Source: Mytilus californianus (lineage: Eukaryota > Mollusca > Bivalvia > Mytilida > Mytilidae). From it: 64,000 bases of DNA. The translations under genes were made by a program, and so were the position numbers. Numbering within the stretch: the first letter of the stretch is position 1; every line of letters starts with the position of its first letter. Below, piece by piece: positions 1-13,100 of this stretch. The stretch is taken from NCBI RefSeq assembly GCF_021869535.1, contig NW_026262668.1, positions 67,105,558 to 67,169,557 of the forward strand, written 5' to 3'. The notes under the pieces were generated by a model. The model saw only the letters and a list, made by a program, of their open reading frames with translations. It was not told the origin of the DNA and did not search any database.

Positions 1-1003
1 TACATGTCTGTCTAGCCGGTGTCATCTGACCTTGACCTCATTTCCATGGTTCATTGGTCATTGTTAATTTTTTGTGTTTTGGTCTTTTTTCAAGTACTGT
101 AAGCAATAGGTCAACTATATTTGGTGTATGGAATAATTGTAATGTGTATATGTCTGTCTAGCTGATGTCATCTGACCTTGACCTCATTTTCATGGTTCAT
201 TGGTCAATGTTAAGTTTTTGTGTTTTGGTCTGTTTTTCAAGTACTATAAACAATACGTCAACTATATTTGGTTTATGGAATGATTGTTTAGTGTACATGT
301 CTGTCTAGCCGGTGTCATCTGACCTTGACCTCATTTCCATGGTTCATTGGTCATTGTTAATTTTTTGTGTTTTGGTCTTTTTTCAAGTACTGTAAGCAAT
401 AGGTCAACTATATTTGGTGTATGGAATAATTGTAATGTGTATATGTCTGTCTAGCTGATGTCATCTGACCTTGACCTCATTTTCATGGTTCATTGGTCAA
501 TGTTAAGTTTTTGTGTTTTGGTCTGTTTTTCAAATACTAATAGCAATAGGTCAACTATAATAGGTGTATGGAATGATTGTAAGGTGTACATGTATGTCTA
601 GCCAGTATCATCTGACCTTGACCTCATTTCCATGGTTCATTGGTTAACATTAAGTTTTTGTGTTTTGGTCTGTTTTTCGATTACCATAAGCAATGGGTCA
701 ACTATATTTGGTGTATTGAATAATAATTGTAAGGTGTACATGTCTGTGTGACAGTTTTTATCTGACCTTGACCTCATTGTCATGGATCTTTAAGAATGTT
801 AAGTTTATGTGATACTTGTAGTAAAACCTTTATCTTTAAGACTTTCAACATAAGATCAATGGTCAGTAAAACAGGCGACATTTCAGCATGTGCACCAGGT
901 GTGGAATTTTCTCGCTGTGTTGAAGACCCATTGTGGCCTTGAGCTGTTTTTTGCTCTATGGTCAGGTTGTCTCTGTGACACATTCCTGGTTTCCATTCTC
1001 TAT
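1..1003 (+). repeat. Tandem 146/147-bp array with 3' tail
   Basis: The CATCTGACCTTGACCTCA block recurs at 23, 169, 316, 462, 609 and about 759. The first four units form two nearly identical 293-bp dimers. The tail (about 790-890, GGCGACATTTCAGCATGTGC) matches the tails near 13145 and 24310. It is followed by the TCTCGCTG.../CATTCTCTAT repeat (about 891-1003). The array continues upstream of base 1. Confidence 0.9.
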
Positions 1004-1060
1004 TCTAGCGATCTATTATCAGATTACTTGATTTTCAGTTATTAAACTTTTTTATTACAG

Positions 1061-1117
1061 ATTCCGCCCAAATGTCAGTTAAGTTTGTTGCTTAGAAGAA
1101 CAAAACAGTACAATTCT
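1061..1117 (+). CDS. TRPM2: TRPM2 exon A (first in window)
   Basis: 57 nt, phase 0 in and out, after TTTATTACAG and before GTAAGT. It encodes 19 residues starting [12 protein letters not shown] short Leu-rich helix just before the '[13 protein letters not shown]' stretch fits the TRPM homology region. It is short and weakly conserved, so it is the least certain N-terminal exon together with the microexon at 7961. Confidence 0.6.
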
Positions 1118-4100
1118 GTAAGTACTCTACATTTTTATTTAATCTTGTTAAAAATATTTCCTCTACCTCACAATCATCAGAAATTAATACTAACATGGCT
1201 CAGAAAATGGAAGATTTTGTATATAAGTAATCTTCATTTTCTAATTTGACTTTCTATCATGAAAGTTAAACTGTCCAAAAGTTCCATCTGAATTTTAGAA
1301 TGAGTGCTTTATTTCCTCATTAATCATATCATATTTTGTTGATATCAAAATTTTATTTTATGTTCACATTTTTGACTCCTTTTCACTTTTTTGAACATGC
1401 CCATGAAAAAACAGTCACAAGAAATTATTTTTATTCTTTGTCGTGGTTATAAATGTGATTAAAAAACAACATAAAAAATTATAATGTACATTTTATTTTT
1501 TCAACATTGGGAATTTAGTTGCATTGGTCAGTTAATAGGAATGAATTCACACTAAAACTTGAAAAAGTACTTTATCCTATTAGTATAAAACTCAAAGGCT
1601 CTTGAACAGCACGGTAACATCCATTTCTATAGTACGTTTGCATTTTAATTAAAGGAACCTTAGTACTGATTATTGTTTCAGGATGTGACAATGAGTGATG
1701 TAGGATATTTGATACAAGAATTGATAGGAGATTTCTATGCCTCACACCATTTACATGATACTGATGTTTCAATGGGAGTTGAAATGTTTACGAATGCTAA
1801 TGCAAGTAGTAATCAGAAAGGTAAACTTTTCACAAAATTTCAAGTAATAGTATTAGATATGTAATTTAGTGTAAAAAAAGCATTTCTTGTACTGTAAATC
1901 CAGAAATTATTGTAAGATTTTTACATCGCGATGACCTTGAGGTCATCCCGATGTATTGCTATCGCCTAGATTTCCATTATGTAAATTAGTTTTGGGTTTG
2001 TAACCGATCTATAAACATGATAAATACGTGCACATAAACGAGTGCAACATAACATTCCTTATCGTTTGATATAAATACATCTCTTCAATGAATACTGATA
2101 AAAATATTTTTGTTTACAACATAAATTAATAATATGAAAATGTTTTGTAGTTAGATATATATATATAAGTAAAAAATCATTGATAATATCAATGGACATG
2201 TACCGAAAAATTGTGTTAAAGCATGCGGAAGAATATCTCAAAGAACGTTTTGTGAAAATACCGTCAAGGACCGGTAACTCTGTAATTGATTTTGCGGGAA
2301 AATATGAATGCCTACTCGTATCCAATCTTAGAAAAATCGAATTTTTACAGAAAAGTGTCGACCATGCACTTGCATTGCACTATTTTTAGAATAGTAGAAT
2401 AGAATGATATACAAATGGATTCAAATCATATATATATGTAACTGTTATTTTAATATAATATAAACAACAACTCAGTGTATACTGATTTGTATCACTACAA
2501 TATAATAGTTATTACGGTGAAGTTGAATTTCCTGTCATTTATTCATCATCCACGCACGAACTTGTCTCAGAAAAAAATATATCTCTGTACATTAACCTCA
2601 GTTTTAGGTAAAGAGACATGTTGTTTTTTTCTGAGACAAGTGCTTTTGACCATCCTCAAGAACTTGTGGTCATCCGATGTTCAGTACTTCAGTACTTTGA
2701 TTATTATTGCAAATGATGTGCCTGGGTAACTATCGCAATAATAAGAACTCACATTCTAAAATCTGACACAGCTTTTCCTGTAATCGTAAAATTTATTCTC
2801 ACATTTTGGTCTGTCATGTCGAAATTGTAATAATAAATGCACACAATAATTTCTGAATTTACAGTAGATAGATAGATACATATATTTTTAGATATTCCTA
2901 CATCTCATTTTATTGATATGCACTTATAAGACAGCAACAAACATACAAAAAAACAGATAACACATTTAGAGGTTAACATAAGATCTTTTAACAGTCAAGT
3001 GCCTATGCAATATGTCAATCCACGACTACTCAAGATATGCTATCACCACAGTCATCGTGGTTCAATGATTTTGAAACTTTGCATAGTTTACATGTTAAAG
3101 TTTCTGTTTTGGTCAGTTTAAAGAGAAGTATGATAAGTCAATTGTATTTGATATGCAGTTGTATAAGATTTTCTCATTTCCACAGAGATTATTTGGCCCT
3201 CCACATTTATGTTTTGTTCAATTACATATTCAAGGGAGGTTTTTCAGTGTAGTTAACAATAATCAGTTCACACAATGTTTGCCACAGTAGGAAACATACA
3301 TTGTATTTCCTTTTTATATTATTCTAGGGCCTGGTAGTTTTAACGCTGTACAAGAATTATTTTTCTGGTCAGTCTTGATGAACAGACAGGAATTAGCTAA
3401 AATTTTCTGGAAGCAGGGAAAGGTTTGTTTACATGCATTGCATACTAAAAAAGATATGTATCACAACAGTTTTAATTATTTACAGAAGAACCAAATGTGA
3501 GAGAGTTTTGAAGTTGCCCTAAAATTGATTTTACCAGCTATAAATTCATTTTTACGTGTTTATATCAATTTTCATTTTTTTTTTTTTTGACAATATGAAA
3601 AAAAAGAGAGAAGTTGGAAACACATTTATACGATAGCAACTCAAGGACAAAAATAACCAAAGACAACTTACTGTCTTTAACAATAGAAGTTGTCTATACA
3701 ATATGTCAATGGTCAAATCATCCTGAGTCTTTAAAAGTTGTTAATAAATTTAACAGAAACAATCAAATTCTTTACATCCACTTCATTTGAACAATGGTGG
3801 ATAGTTGTCTCATTGGCAATCATACCACATCTCCTTATTTTTATAAAGGTCTGCCATAATGATAATACCTAGTTCTGCAAATGACGCAAAACTATCAGAT
3901 ATGCCATACAACAATTACTGTGCAGGTTCATTACTTTGGACAGTCGCATGAAACTGTGACTGGGTTAAACAAGTTTTTTAAATCTCTACCCTTACAAGTC
4001 TGATTACAAATTCAACTTTTTTGTTATTTTTATGCAAAAATGAAGGAACATTTTACAATACATTGATTTGTATTGCCTCAGGTACTTTCAAAGATATTTT

Positions 4101-7100
4101 TCCATTTTTTCCACATTTTTGAAAGATATAATTTCTTAAAGCATTCAAATTCATAATCTCAGATATAATAATATTAATGTTTAAACATTTCTATTTTGTT
4201 GTGAAAAAAGATTATTTTAGACATTAAGGTTTTCATCATGACTTTAATGTCACATTGTATGTACATAACAGTTATACAATATTTAAAAAGGGGTAAAGAT
4301 ATACCCCTAATACTGGAGGTTAGTCTCTGCCCAAACATTAGCATTATGACCTTAAATATTTTTCCTCTATGCAGGTCATTATCAGAGGTTGACAGACATG
4401 TACTATGTATAAATATAAAATTTAAATATTTGAATAGAGCTGGACTGTCTATTGCTTTATAGGATGCTATTGCTGGTGCTCTTGTTGCTTATGGATTGCT
4501 GAAAAAACTAGCGAAGAGAACTGAAGACACAGAATTAAAGAAATCTCTTGACAGAAATGCTATGTAAGAGCTTTTATTTTGGTTAAAAAGTTGAGAGAAC
4601 AATTTGCTTTTCCTACACTACCCATTCCCATGTTTATTTTAAACTGAAAACATGCATACACATTGTAAAATTTGTGTTCAGATGCATCTTTGAGGGTCTT
4701 GATCATGTTATGAAATGAAGATTGCAGGACACATACTTCACACTTCACGGACTTTGATTATAAAACTTTTTTAGCGTTTTAATTTATAAGATTAGTTTGA
4801 AGATCAAAGTGACCTACAATCATATAATTCTAAATCATAAAAGTACTCTTTGTTTAAAATATGCACTTAAAAAGAACTGTTTTAATTATTTAATTGAAAA
4901 CCCCAACATTATGCACAATATTACAGTGATATAATGTAAAGAAACAATTCTTCTATTGTGTTCTTTCATTTTGATGTTATACCATTAAAATATATATATA
5001 TATATATATCTCCTAATAATTGTTTTTACTAAAACTATTTAAACTGTTGTTGATTCATATTGGATGATTTTTTATTTTTCAGAGATTTTTCAGATTTAGC
5101 TATTAAAGTTTTAAATGAATGTCATGAAACTGATGAAAGAAAAGCACAAAATCTACTCATTCGTCAATTGGACAATTGGGGTGGAGCCACATGTGTTCTT
5201 ATTGCCGTAGAAACTCAGAACAAACATTTTATATCACAAACAGCATGCCAATCTCTTTTGAACAGGGTGTGGATGGGTCGTTTATCACCTGAAAACGGGG
5301 CTCTCAAGGTAGGTTATTTTCGTACATTTGTAGGTATTATAATGCAGGACAGAAATATAATAAAATTTTTCCAGGGAAAAAAACACCCATTTTAATTCAG
5401 ACATATAATTTTCAAAGACATTTATCAACTGCATTTATATAAAAATGAAGAGATTTGGTATGAATGCCAATGAGACAACTATTCACCAGAGTTAAAATGA
5501 AGTGGTAGTAATCAATGAAAGGCCACTGTACGGCCTTCAACAATAGAAAAACCTATACCCTATAGTCATCTATAAAGTCCCCGACTTGAAAAATGTACAC
5601 TAATTCAAACAAGAAAACTAACAGCCTAATTTATAACAAAAACATTTAGAAAAACAAATGTGACAGACATGAACAAAAGACAATCACTGTACTCCTGACT
5701 TTGGACAGGCAAGAATGTGGTTGAGTTAAACACGTTTGTGAGCTCTCAACCCTCACCCTAGCTTAGATATTCATATTTTGGTTGCTCTTTGATGAGTTTG
5801 AATTTACTTTACCAAATAGTATTATAGATTTTAATGCTTTAAATATCTGAGATATGTTTTAAAGAAATATTGAAGATTGAAAGTTACATTTAAATGCTCA
5901 TTGACAACTTGTTTATATTTAGATGAACTTTTATTTCTATGATCTTCAGTGCTTTTTTTCCTAATTTCTGTATAATCTTACAATAACATGGCTACTTTTA
6001 TTTCAGTTATTGATTTGTGCTTTGTTACCTCCCCTTATGTTCACTTTAATAAAATATCAAGCAGAAGATATAGATGCTGGACAGATTGATAATGTCAGTG
6101 ATGACAAACCTAGGGTTGGAAAGGTCAGTATTGTTTAAAAGCTACTTAACATTCTCTATCCTTAGATTGCATATCATTTTTGCAATTAGATTAAAGTAAA
6201 TGAATTGTTCAGTCTATGAATTTATGAGGGCCCCGCCGAATGGGGGACGCCCTATAGTGATCAGTCTGTCTGTCTGTTCTCTGAAGAAACAGAAAGGTAA
6301 AAATTTAAAGAAAAAAGTGAGATGAAATGATAAAATGTTGTTATGAATTAGAAAAAAACACTCATTTGAAATCAGACATATATTAATTAAAAGAAATTTA
6401 TCAACTTCTTTATATATAGCTTAGATTTTCAACTCAAGAAGTCTCTAAATATGGTTCATCATGAACTGTCTGAAACAACCAGAATCAGAAATTTTCACAT
6501 TTCAGGTGGATGAAGATTTTAGCTTATTTTGGTTGTTATTATATTAGGTGTCAGGTTTATATTTTGTCCCGTTAGACCTCCTGTTTACAGAATTTCTGCA
6601 CTTAGATTAATTATATTTTCAAAAAAATGTTTGTATACACATTTAAGCTCAATTGACTATTGCCATCACTCAGTCCATTAGCTGCAGTTGTCCGTTAACT
6701 TTAAAAAAAAAATGTTTTCTCCGTTTTTTTTCATTATCATTCTGTTTGGATAAAAAAAAAAAAACAACTGATCGATAATTTTTCAAATTTCTACTCTAAT
6801 ACTACCAAGCCAAATATATGTTATAACTGAAGGTGACTGGGACAAATATTTCTCATATAATACTGATCAGTTGTCATTACTTTGATTAAAAAATCTGGAG
6901 AAAACAAGCAAACTGGTATTTTTAATGACTTTTCTTTTGAATATTTTCGTAATTTTTAGTTTATATTTATGTAATAAGTAGCTACAGGTTACATGTACAT
7001 GTAAAATTGCATTGTAAGTGCTCTCAATATAAAAATTAGGAGATATGAAATGATAGCCAATGAGACACCTATCTGCCAGAGTTTAAATGACATGGATATA

Positions 7101-10100
7101 AGTAATAAAGCTTACATTTCTCTAAGATAAATAAACGAAAATTTAAAAGAACCAATAACATTTTTATTTTTAGTTATTGCCCTTGGACAGATAAATAATG
7201 TGCATAGCTGGGTGCATTGGAACTCTCTTATTTTTCATACGTTTGATGTGTTTGAGCTTTTGATTTTACCATTTGATAAAGGACTTACCGTTTTGAATTT
7301 TCCTTGGAATTTTTTGTTATTTTACTTTTTATTACACTTTGACTTACTTTTGACCTAATTACAGCCATTGGACTTGACATTACACATTTCTCCTTTGTAT
7401 TCTACCGTCCTTACAGTTGATGAACTGACAATTGGTATACAACAGTATAATAAGTATCGGTAGTTACGTATCATATATGAGTTCTGGTTAGACCAATTAT
7501 TGACCTTATTATGACTGTATTGGACATCACATATTAGTTTCATTCTAACTTTATTTACTTGTGACTGTAAAATAACATAATTGTAAATTCATGGTACAAA
7601 TATTGTTTTCTCGATTGTATAATTTGGAGAATGTTTTATATTAACTTCTCCTAGACCATCTGGGTAAATTTAGAATGAATATAGATAATCCCTGCTTACT
7701 TTTATTCTGCTTTTGGTTCAAAAAGGAGTTTTCCTGCTTTTATATTGACCTTTCAATTAACGGATAATGCTTTTCAAATCTGACAATACAAAAGTCAATA
7801 TTATGCCATGCATGCTCTTTCAAGTTTCAACTGATAGAATACAAATCAGAACATACCGTACATATATCTAAATGTATTCAGAAATAAAACATCTATCTAT
7901 TCCATGTACACTTTGAAAATACCAAAATTAACAAGGAAGATTTATCTGTTTTGCTTTCAGACCTTGCCAAGACAAGTAAGAATTGAAATGAGATGATTGA
8001 TTAGTAAAAGCTACACTAACTTCATACCATTCATTTTATCTAATATAATCATTCATAAAAGTCATTCTTGCATATTAGTAACTGTTTGGTTTGGATTTTT
8101 TTAAACAATATATAATGTTTTTGTCCTAATGGTGTGTCTTTTTGTGTTAATAATCCACTGACGAGAGATTTTTAAGGTTAATTTAGCTTGTCATTATTAT
8201 ATTTGGTCAAAATAATAGGTTTTCCAAACTCGAATGAATTTGTTAATAAATGTCCTGAGAACCCCAAAGTGCTGTCAATTTATGTGATTACTTTCAATTT
8301 CTTTTTTACAATTTTTTTGCGATTTTGCTATTATCTAGAAAAATATATTAATAGGAATATAGAAACTTTAAACAGCAATTATGAGCAGCAAGATAAGATC
8401 TTCAGTCAACACTTTATTGGAATTATTGCCCTAACTCTTTATTGGAATTATTGCCCTAACTCTTTATTCTTTATTGGAATTATTGCCCCAACTTGACAAT
8501 TTTTTACGTTTTTGCCATTTATCTTGAAAACTATCATAGATGGAGAAAAACTTTAGATTGCTTAAATGATACACAAAGCAAGATCTACAAAAAGTCTGAT
8601 AGATAAAAACTTTAAAAGCGAAAATGATTAGCAAAACACGATCTGCAAATAGGTCAGATGAATTTGTCAGTTGTCTTTTTATAGGAGTTATTACCCATAC
8701 ATGACAATTTTTACCCTTTTTTGTGTTAAGGGCAAAAACTATAGAAGATAAAGAGAAACTGAAAACTTAAAATGATCAGCAATACAATCAACAAAACAGA
8801 GAATTTAGTCATAAATTATATTCTAGTCTACAATGTTTGAGAGTGTCCATTGTCGAAGATGCACATAGACCTAGGTGAGCGACACAGGCTCTTTAGAGCC
8901 TCAAGTTTCAAAATGGAACTTAATAATCAAAACCACCTGATTATGTAAATAAATGATAATTGATATAATGAATGGAAACTTTCTTGTGAGATGTCTTTTG
9001 TACATACTCAATTTTAAAAACGTATATGCATGCTTCATGTATATTAGATAAGCTATTTGTTCCAAGCCTGAATATTGTGTTTTGCTTGCAGTTGACTTCT
9101 ATAGATCATAATATTTTATATGAATAATATTTAATATTGTTGTGCTGCTAGTATAAATCTTTCATAACATTTTTTAAGACAAAAATAATTTCATGTTTGT
9201 ATGACTTTGGATTCATTATTATTTCTGGGGTACCAATTTTTATGCATTTCTTGCGTATACATGTGGATAAACTAAGAATTCAAATGTTCAAGGGAGTACA
9301 AATTTTCTATAGGTTTGTAAGCAAACTTTGGCTTAAATAACACAAAATCAATTATCCACAAAAATATGATTGATCCTCAAAAGTGAGGGCTTAAAAAGTG
9401 AACCTTTTTTATTATACAGTGACTAAACTGACACGTACATGTTGAAGCAGTTTGTCTCCTGACTTCAATAACAGTGTCATCAGTTACTAAGGACCCATTA
9501 TTTTAGATTGTCAGATTTTTTATTAATTCTAAGATTTTTATTTTAATGTTTTAAGATTTCATCTTCGACAGTAATTGTTTATTAAACAGGAAGATGGAAA
9601 CAAACCTGGTATGATAAGACAACAGACACAGTTATCAATTCAGACAAACTACCAGTAAGTACAGATAGAAATACAGTGTAATGTGTCTTAACCTTACCAG
9701 TGGCAGAATCAGCAGGGCCTAGAGGACGTTCACCCCTTTGATCAGAAAAAACATCATTTTTGGGGCATAAAATCATTTAAACAAAATGTATACTTTTACG
9801 ACATAGGGATAGTGATCCCGCAGCGGCGGCGTGGGTTAGCTAACTTCTTAAATTTTTTATATTTTAGAAGGTGGAAGACCTGGATGTTTCATAATTTGTA
9901 TATAGATGCCTCATGTTACGAAGTTTCTGTCTGTCACATGTCCATTGTCCTTGACCTCATTTTCATGGTTCAGTGACTACTTGAAAAAAAAGTTAAGATT
10001 TTTTGTAATGTTGATTTCTCTCTTATTATGAGTAATAGGATAACTATATTTGGTATGTTGGTATGTGCATACCTTGCAAGGTCACACAGTTTTCACTTGA

Positions 10101-13100
10101 CATCGACCTCATTTCATGGATCAGTGAACAAGGTTAAGTTTTGGTTGTCAAGTCCATATCTCAGATACTATAAGCAACAGGTCTTGTATATTTGGTGTAT
10201 GGAAGGACTGTAAGGTGTACATGTCCAACTGGCAGGTGTCATCTGACCTTGACCTCATTTTCATGGTTCAGTGGTTATAGTTAAGTTTTTGTGTTTTGGA
10301 CTGTTTTTCTTATACTGTATGCAATAGGTCTACTATATTTGGTGTATGGAATGATTGTAAGGTGAACATGTCTAGCTGGCAGGTGAAATCTGACCTTGAC
10401 CTCATTTTCATGGTTCAGTGGTCAAAGTTAAGTTTTGAGTTTTGGTCTTTTTAGCTCACCTGGCCCAAAGGGCCAAGTGAGCTTTTCTCATCACTTGGCG
10501 TCCGCCGTCGTCGTAGTCGTCTTCAGTCGTCGTCGTCGTTAACTTTTACAAAAATCTTCTCCTCTGAAACTACTGGGCCAAATTTGACCAAACTTGGCCA
10601 CAATCATCATTAGTGTATATAGTTTAAAAAATGTGTCCGGTGACCCCGCCCGCGAACCAAGATGGCCGACATGGCTAAAAAATAGTACATAGGGTAAAAT
10701 GCAGTTTTTGGCTCATATCTCTGAAACCAAAGCATTTAGAGCAAATCTGACATGGGATAAAATTGTTTATCAGGTCAAGATCTATCTGCCCTGAAATTTT
10801 CAGATGAATCAGACAACCCGTTGTTGGGTTGCTGCCCCTGAATTGGTAATTTTAAGGAAATTTTGCCGTTTTTGGTTATTATCTTGAATATTATTATAGA
10901 TAGAGATAAACTGTAAACAGCAATAATGTTCAGCAAAGTGAGATCTACAAATAAGTCAACATGACCAAAATGGTCAGTTGACCCCTTAAGGAGTTATTGC
11001 CCTTTATAGTCAATTTTTAACCATTTTTCGTAAATTTTTGTAATTTTTTACAAAAATCTTCTCCTCTGAAACTACTAAGACAAAGGAGTAGGTCCGGTAA
11101 GGGCCGATTTTTGCCTCAAATTTCAGGTTCATCTGATGAGAGATTTTTGACACTTTTTAAACACTTAAGTGTCTACTTCAGTCGATTCAATTAGTTTATG
11201 TGAAAGATTTGAACTGATTTAGTCATTAAAAACGCCCAAATTCAAGCTTAGATATGGAAAATCTATCAAATATGCCATAATATGTCACTTTTCAGATGGT
11301 TTTTGTCAAAAATGAAAGTGGCCGCATCCGTGTTCACTCTCAACCTTTATATATGTTATGTATTATCATCAAATACAACTTACATTTAAATATTAAGAAT
11401 GAACACAAATGCGGCCACTTCCATTTAAGACGGAAACCGTCTAAAATTTAACTCAAATGCTAAAATTTTGAAGATTTCAGAAATTTAGCTTGACTTAATG
11501 ATGCTAGTACCCGATATATGTGGACTGTATTGTCAAAAACAGCTCATATTTATGTAACAGAAGTATTCTTCTTTCCAATAAATAACTTAAAGTTTACATT
11601 TTAAAAATTTTGTAAAACTGCTATATTTTGGGGCCAAAAAGGGGTCTTACTGGACATACTCCTTTAACCAAACTTGTCCACAATCATCATTAGGGTATTT
11701 AGTTTTAAAAATGTGTCCGATGACCCCGCCCATGAACCAAGATGGCCGACATGGCTAAAAAATAGTACATAGGGTAAAATGCAGTTTTTGGCTCATATCT
11801 CTGAAACCAAAGCATTAAGAGCAAATCTGAGGAGGATAAAATTGTTCATTAGGTCAAGATCTATCTGACCTGAAATTTTCAGACCAATCAGGCAACCCGT
11901 TGTTGGGTTGCTGCCCCTGAATTGGTAATTTTAAGGAAATTTTGCCGTTTTTGGTTATTATCTTGAATATTATTATAGATAGAGATAAACTGTAAACAGC
12001 AATAATGTTCAGCAAAGTAAGATCTACAAATAAGTCAACATGACCAAAATGGTCAGTTGACCCCTTAAGGAGTTATTGCCCTTTATAGTCAATTTTTAAC
12101 CATTTTTCGTAAATTTTTGTAATTTTTTACAAAAATCTTCTCCTCTGAAACTACTAAGACAAATTTAACCAAACTTGTCCACAATCATCATTAGGGTATT
12201 TAGTTTAAAAAATGTGTCCGATGACCCCGCCCGCGAACCAAGATGGCCGACATGGCTAAAAAATAGTACATAGGGTAAAATGCAGTTTTTGGCTCATATC
12301 TCTGAAACCAAAGCATTTAGAGCAAAACTGATGAGGATAAAACTGTTCATTAGGTCAAGATCTATCTGCCCTGAAATTTTCAGACCAATCGGGCAACACG
12401 TTGTTGGATGCTGCCCCTGAATTGGTAATTTTAAGAAAATTTTGCAGCTTTTGGTAATTATCTTGAATATTATTATAGATAGAGATAAACTGTAAACAGC
12501 AATAATGTACAGCAATGCTAGATCTACAAATAAGTCAACATGACCAAAATTGTCAATTGACCTCTTAAGGAGTTATTGCCCTTTATAGTCAATTTTTTAC
12601 AATTTTCATAAATTTTGTAAATTTTTGTAAATTTTTACAAAGTATTTTCCACTGTAACTACCAGGCAAAGTTCATTATAGATAGGGATAATAGTAAGGAG
12701 CAAGAATGTTCAGTAAAGTAAGATCTACAAACACATCACCATTACCAAAACACAATTTTGTCATGAATCCATCTGTGTCCTTTGTTTAATATGCACATAG
12801 ACCAAGGTGAGCGACACAGGCTCTTTAGAGCCTCTAGTTTTCAAATACTATATGAATAGGTTAACTATATTTGGTCATTTTCATGGTTCATGGTTCATTG
12901 GTCAATGTTTAGTTTTCTTGGTTAAGTCTGTTTCTTAGAAACTATAAGCAATAGGTCAACTATATTTAGTGTATTGAATGGTTGTAAGGTGTACAGATAT
13001 TTCTTGTTTGGTTGATATGACCTTGACCTCATTTTCTTGGAATATGCTAAGATTATGTGATAGTTGTAGTAAAGATTTATATTTAGGAATATTAACATAA

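Noticed and set aside
8188-8496. 102-codon + strand frame
   Set aside because: Its C-terminal half reads the triplicated GGAATTATTGCCC unit of a truncated repeat.
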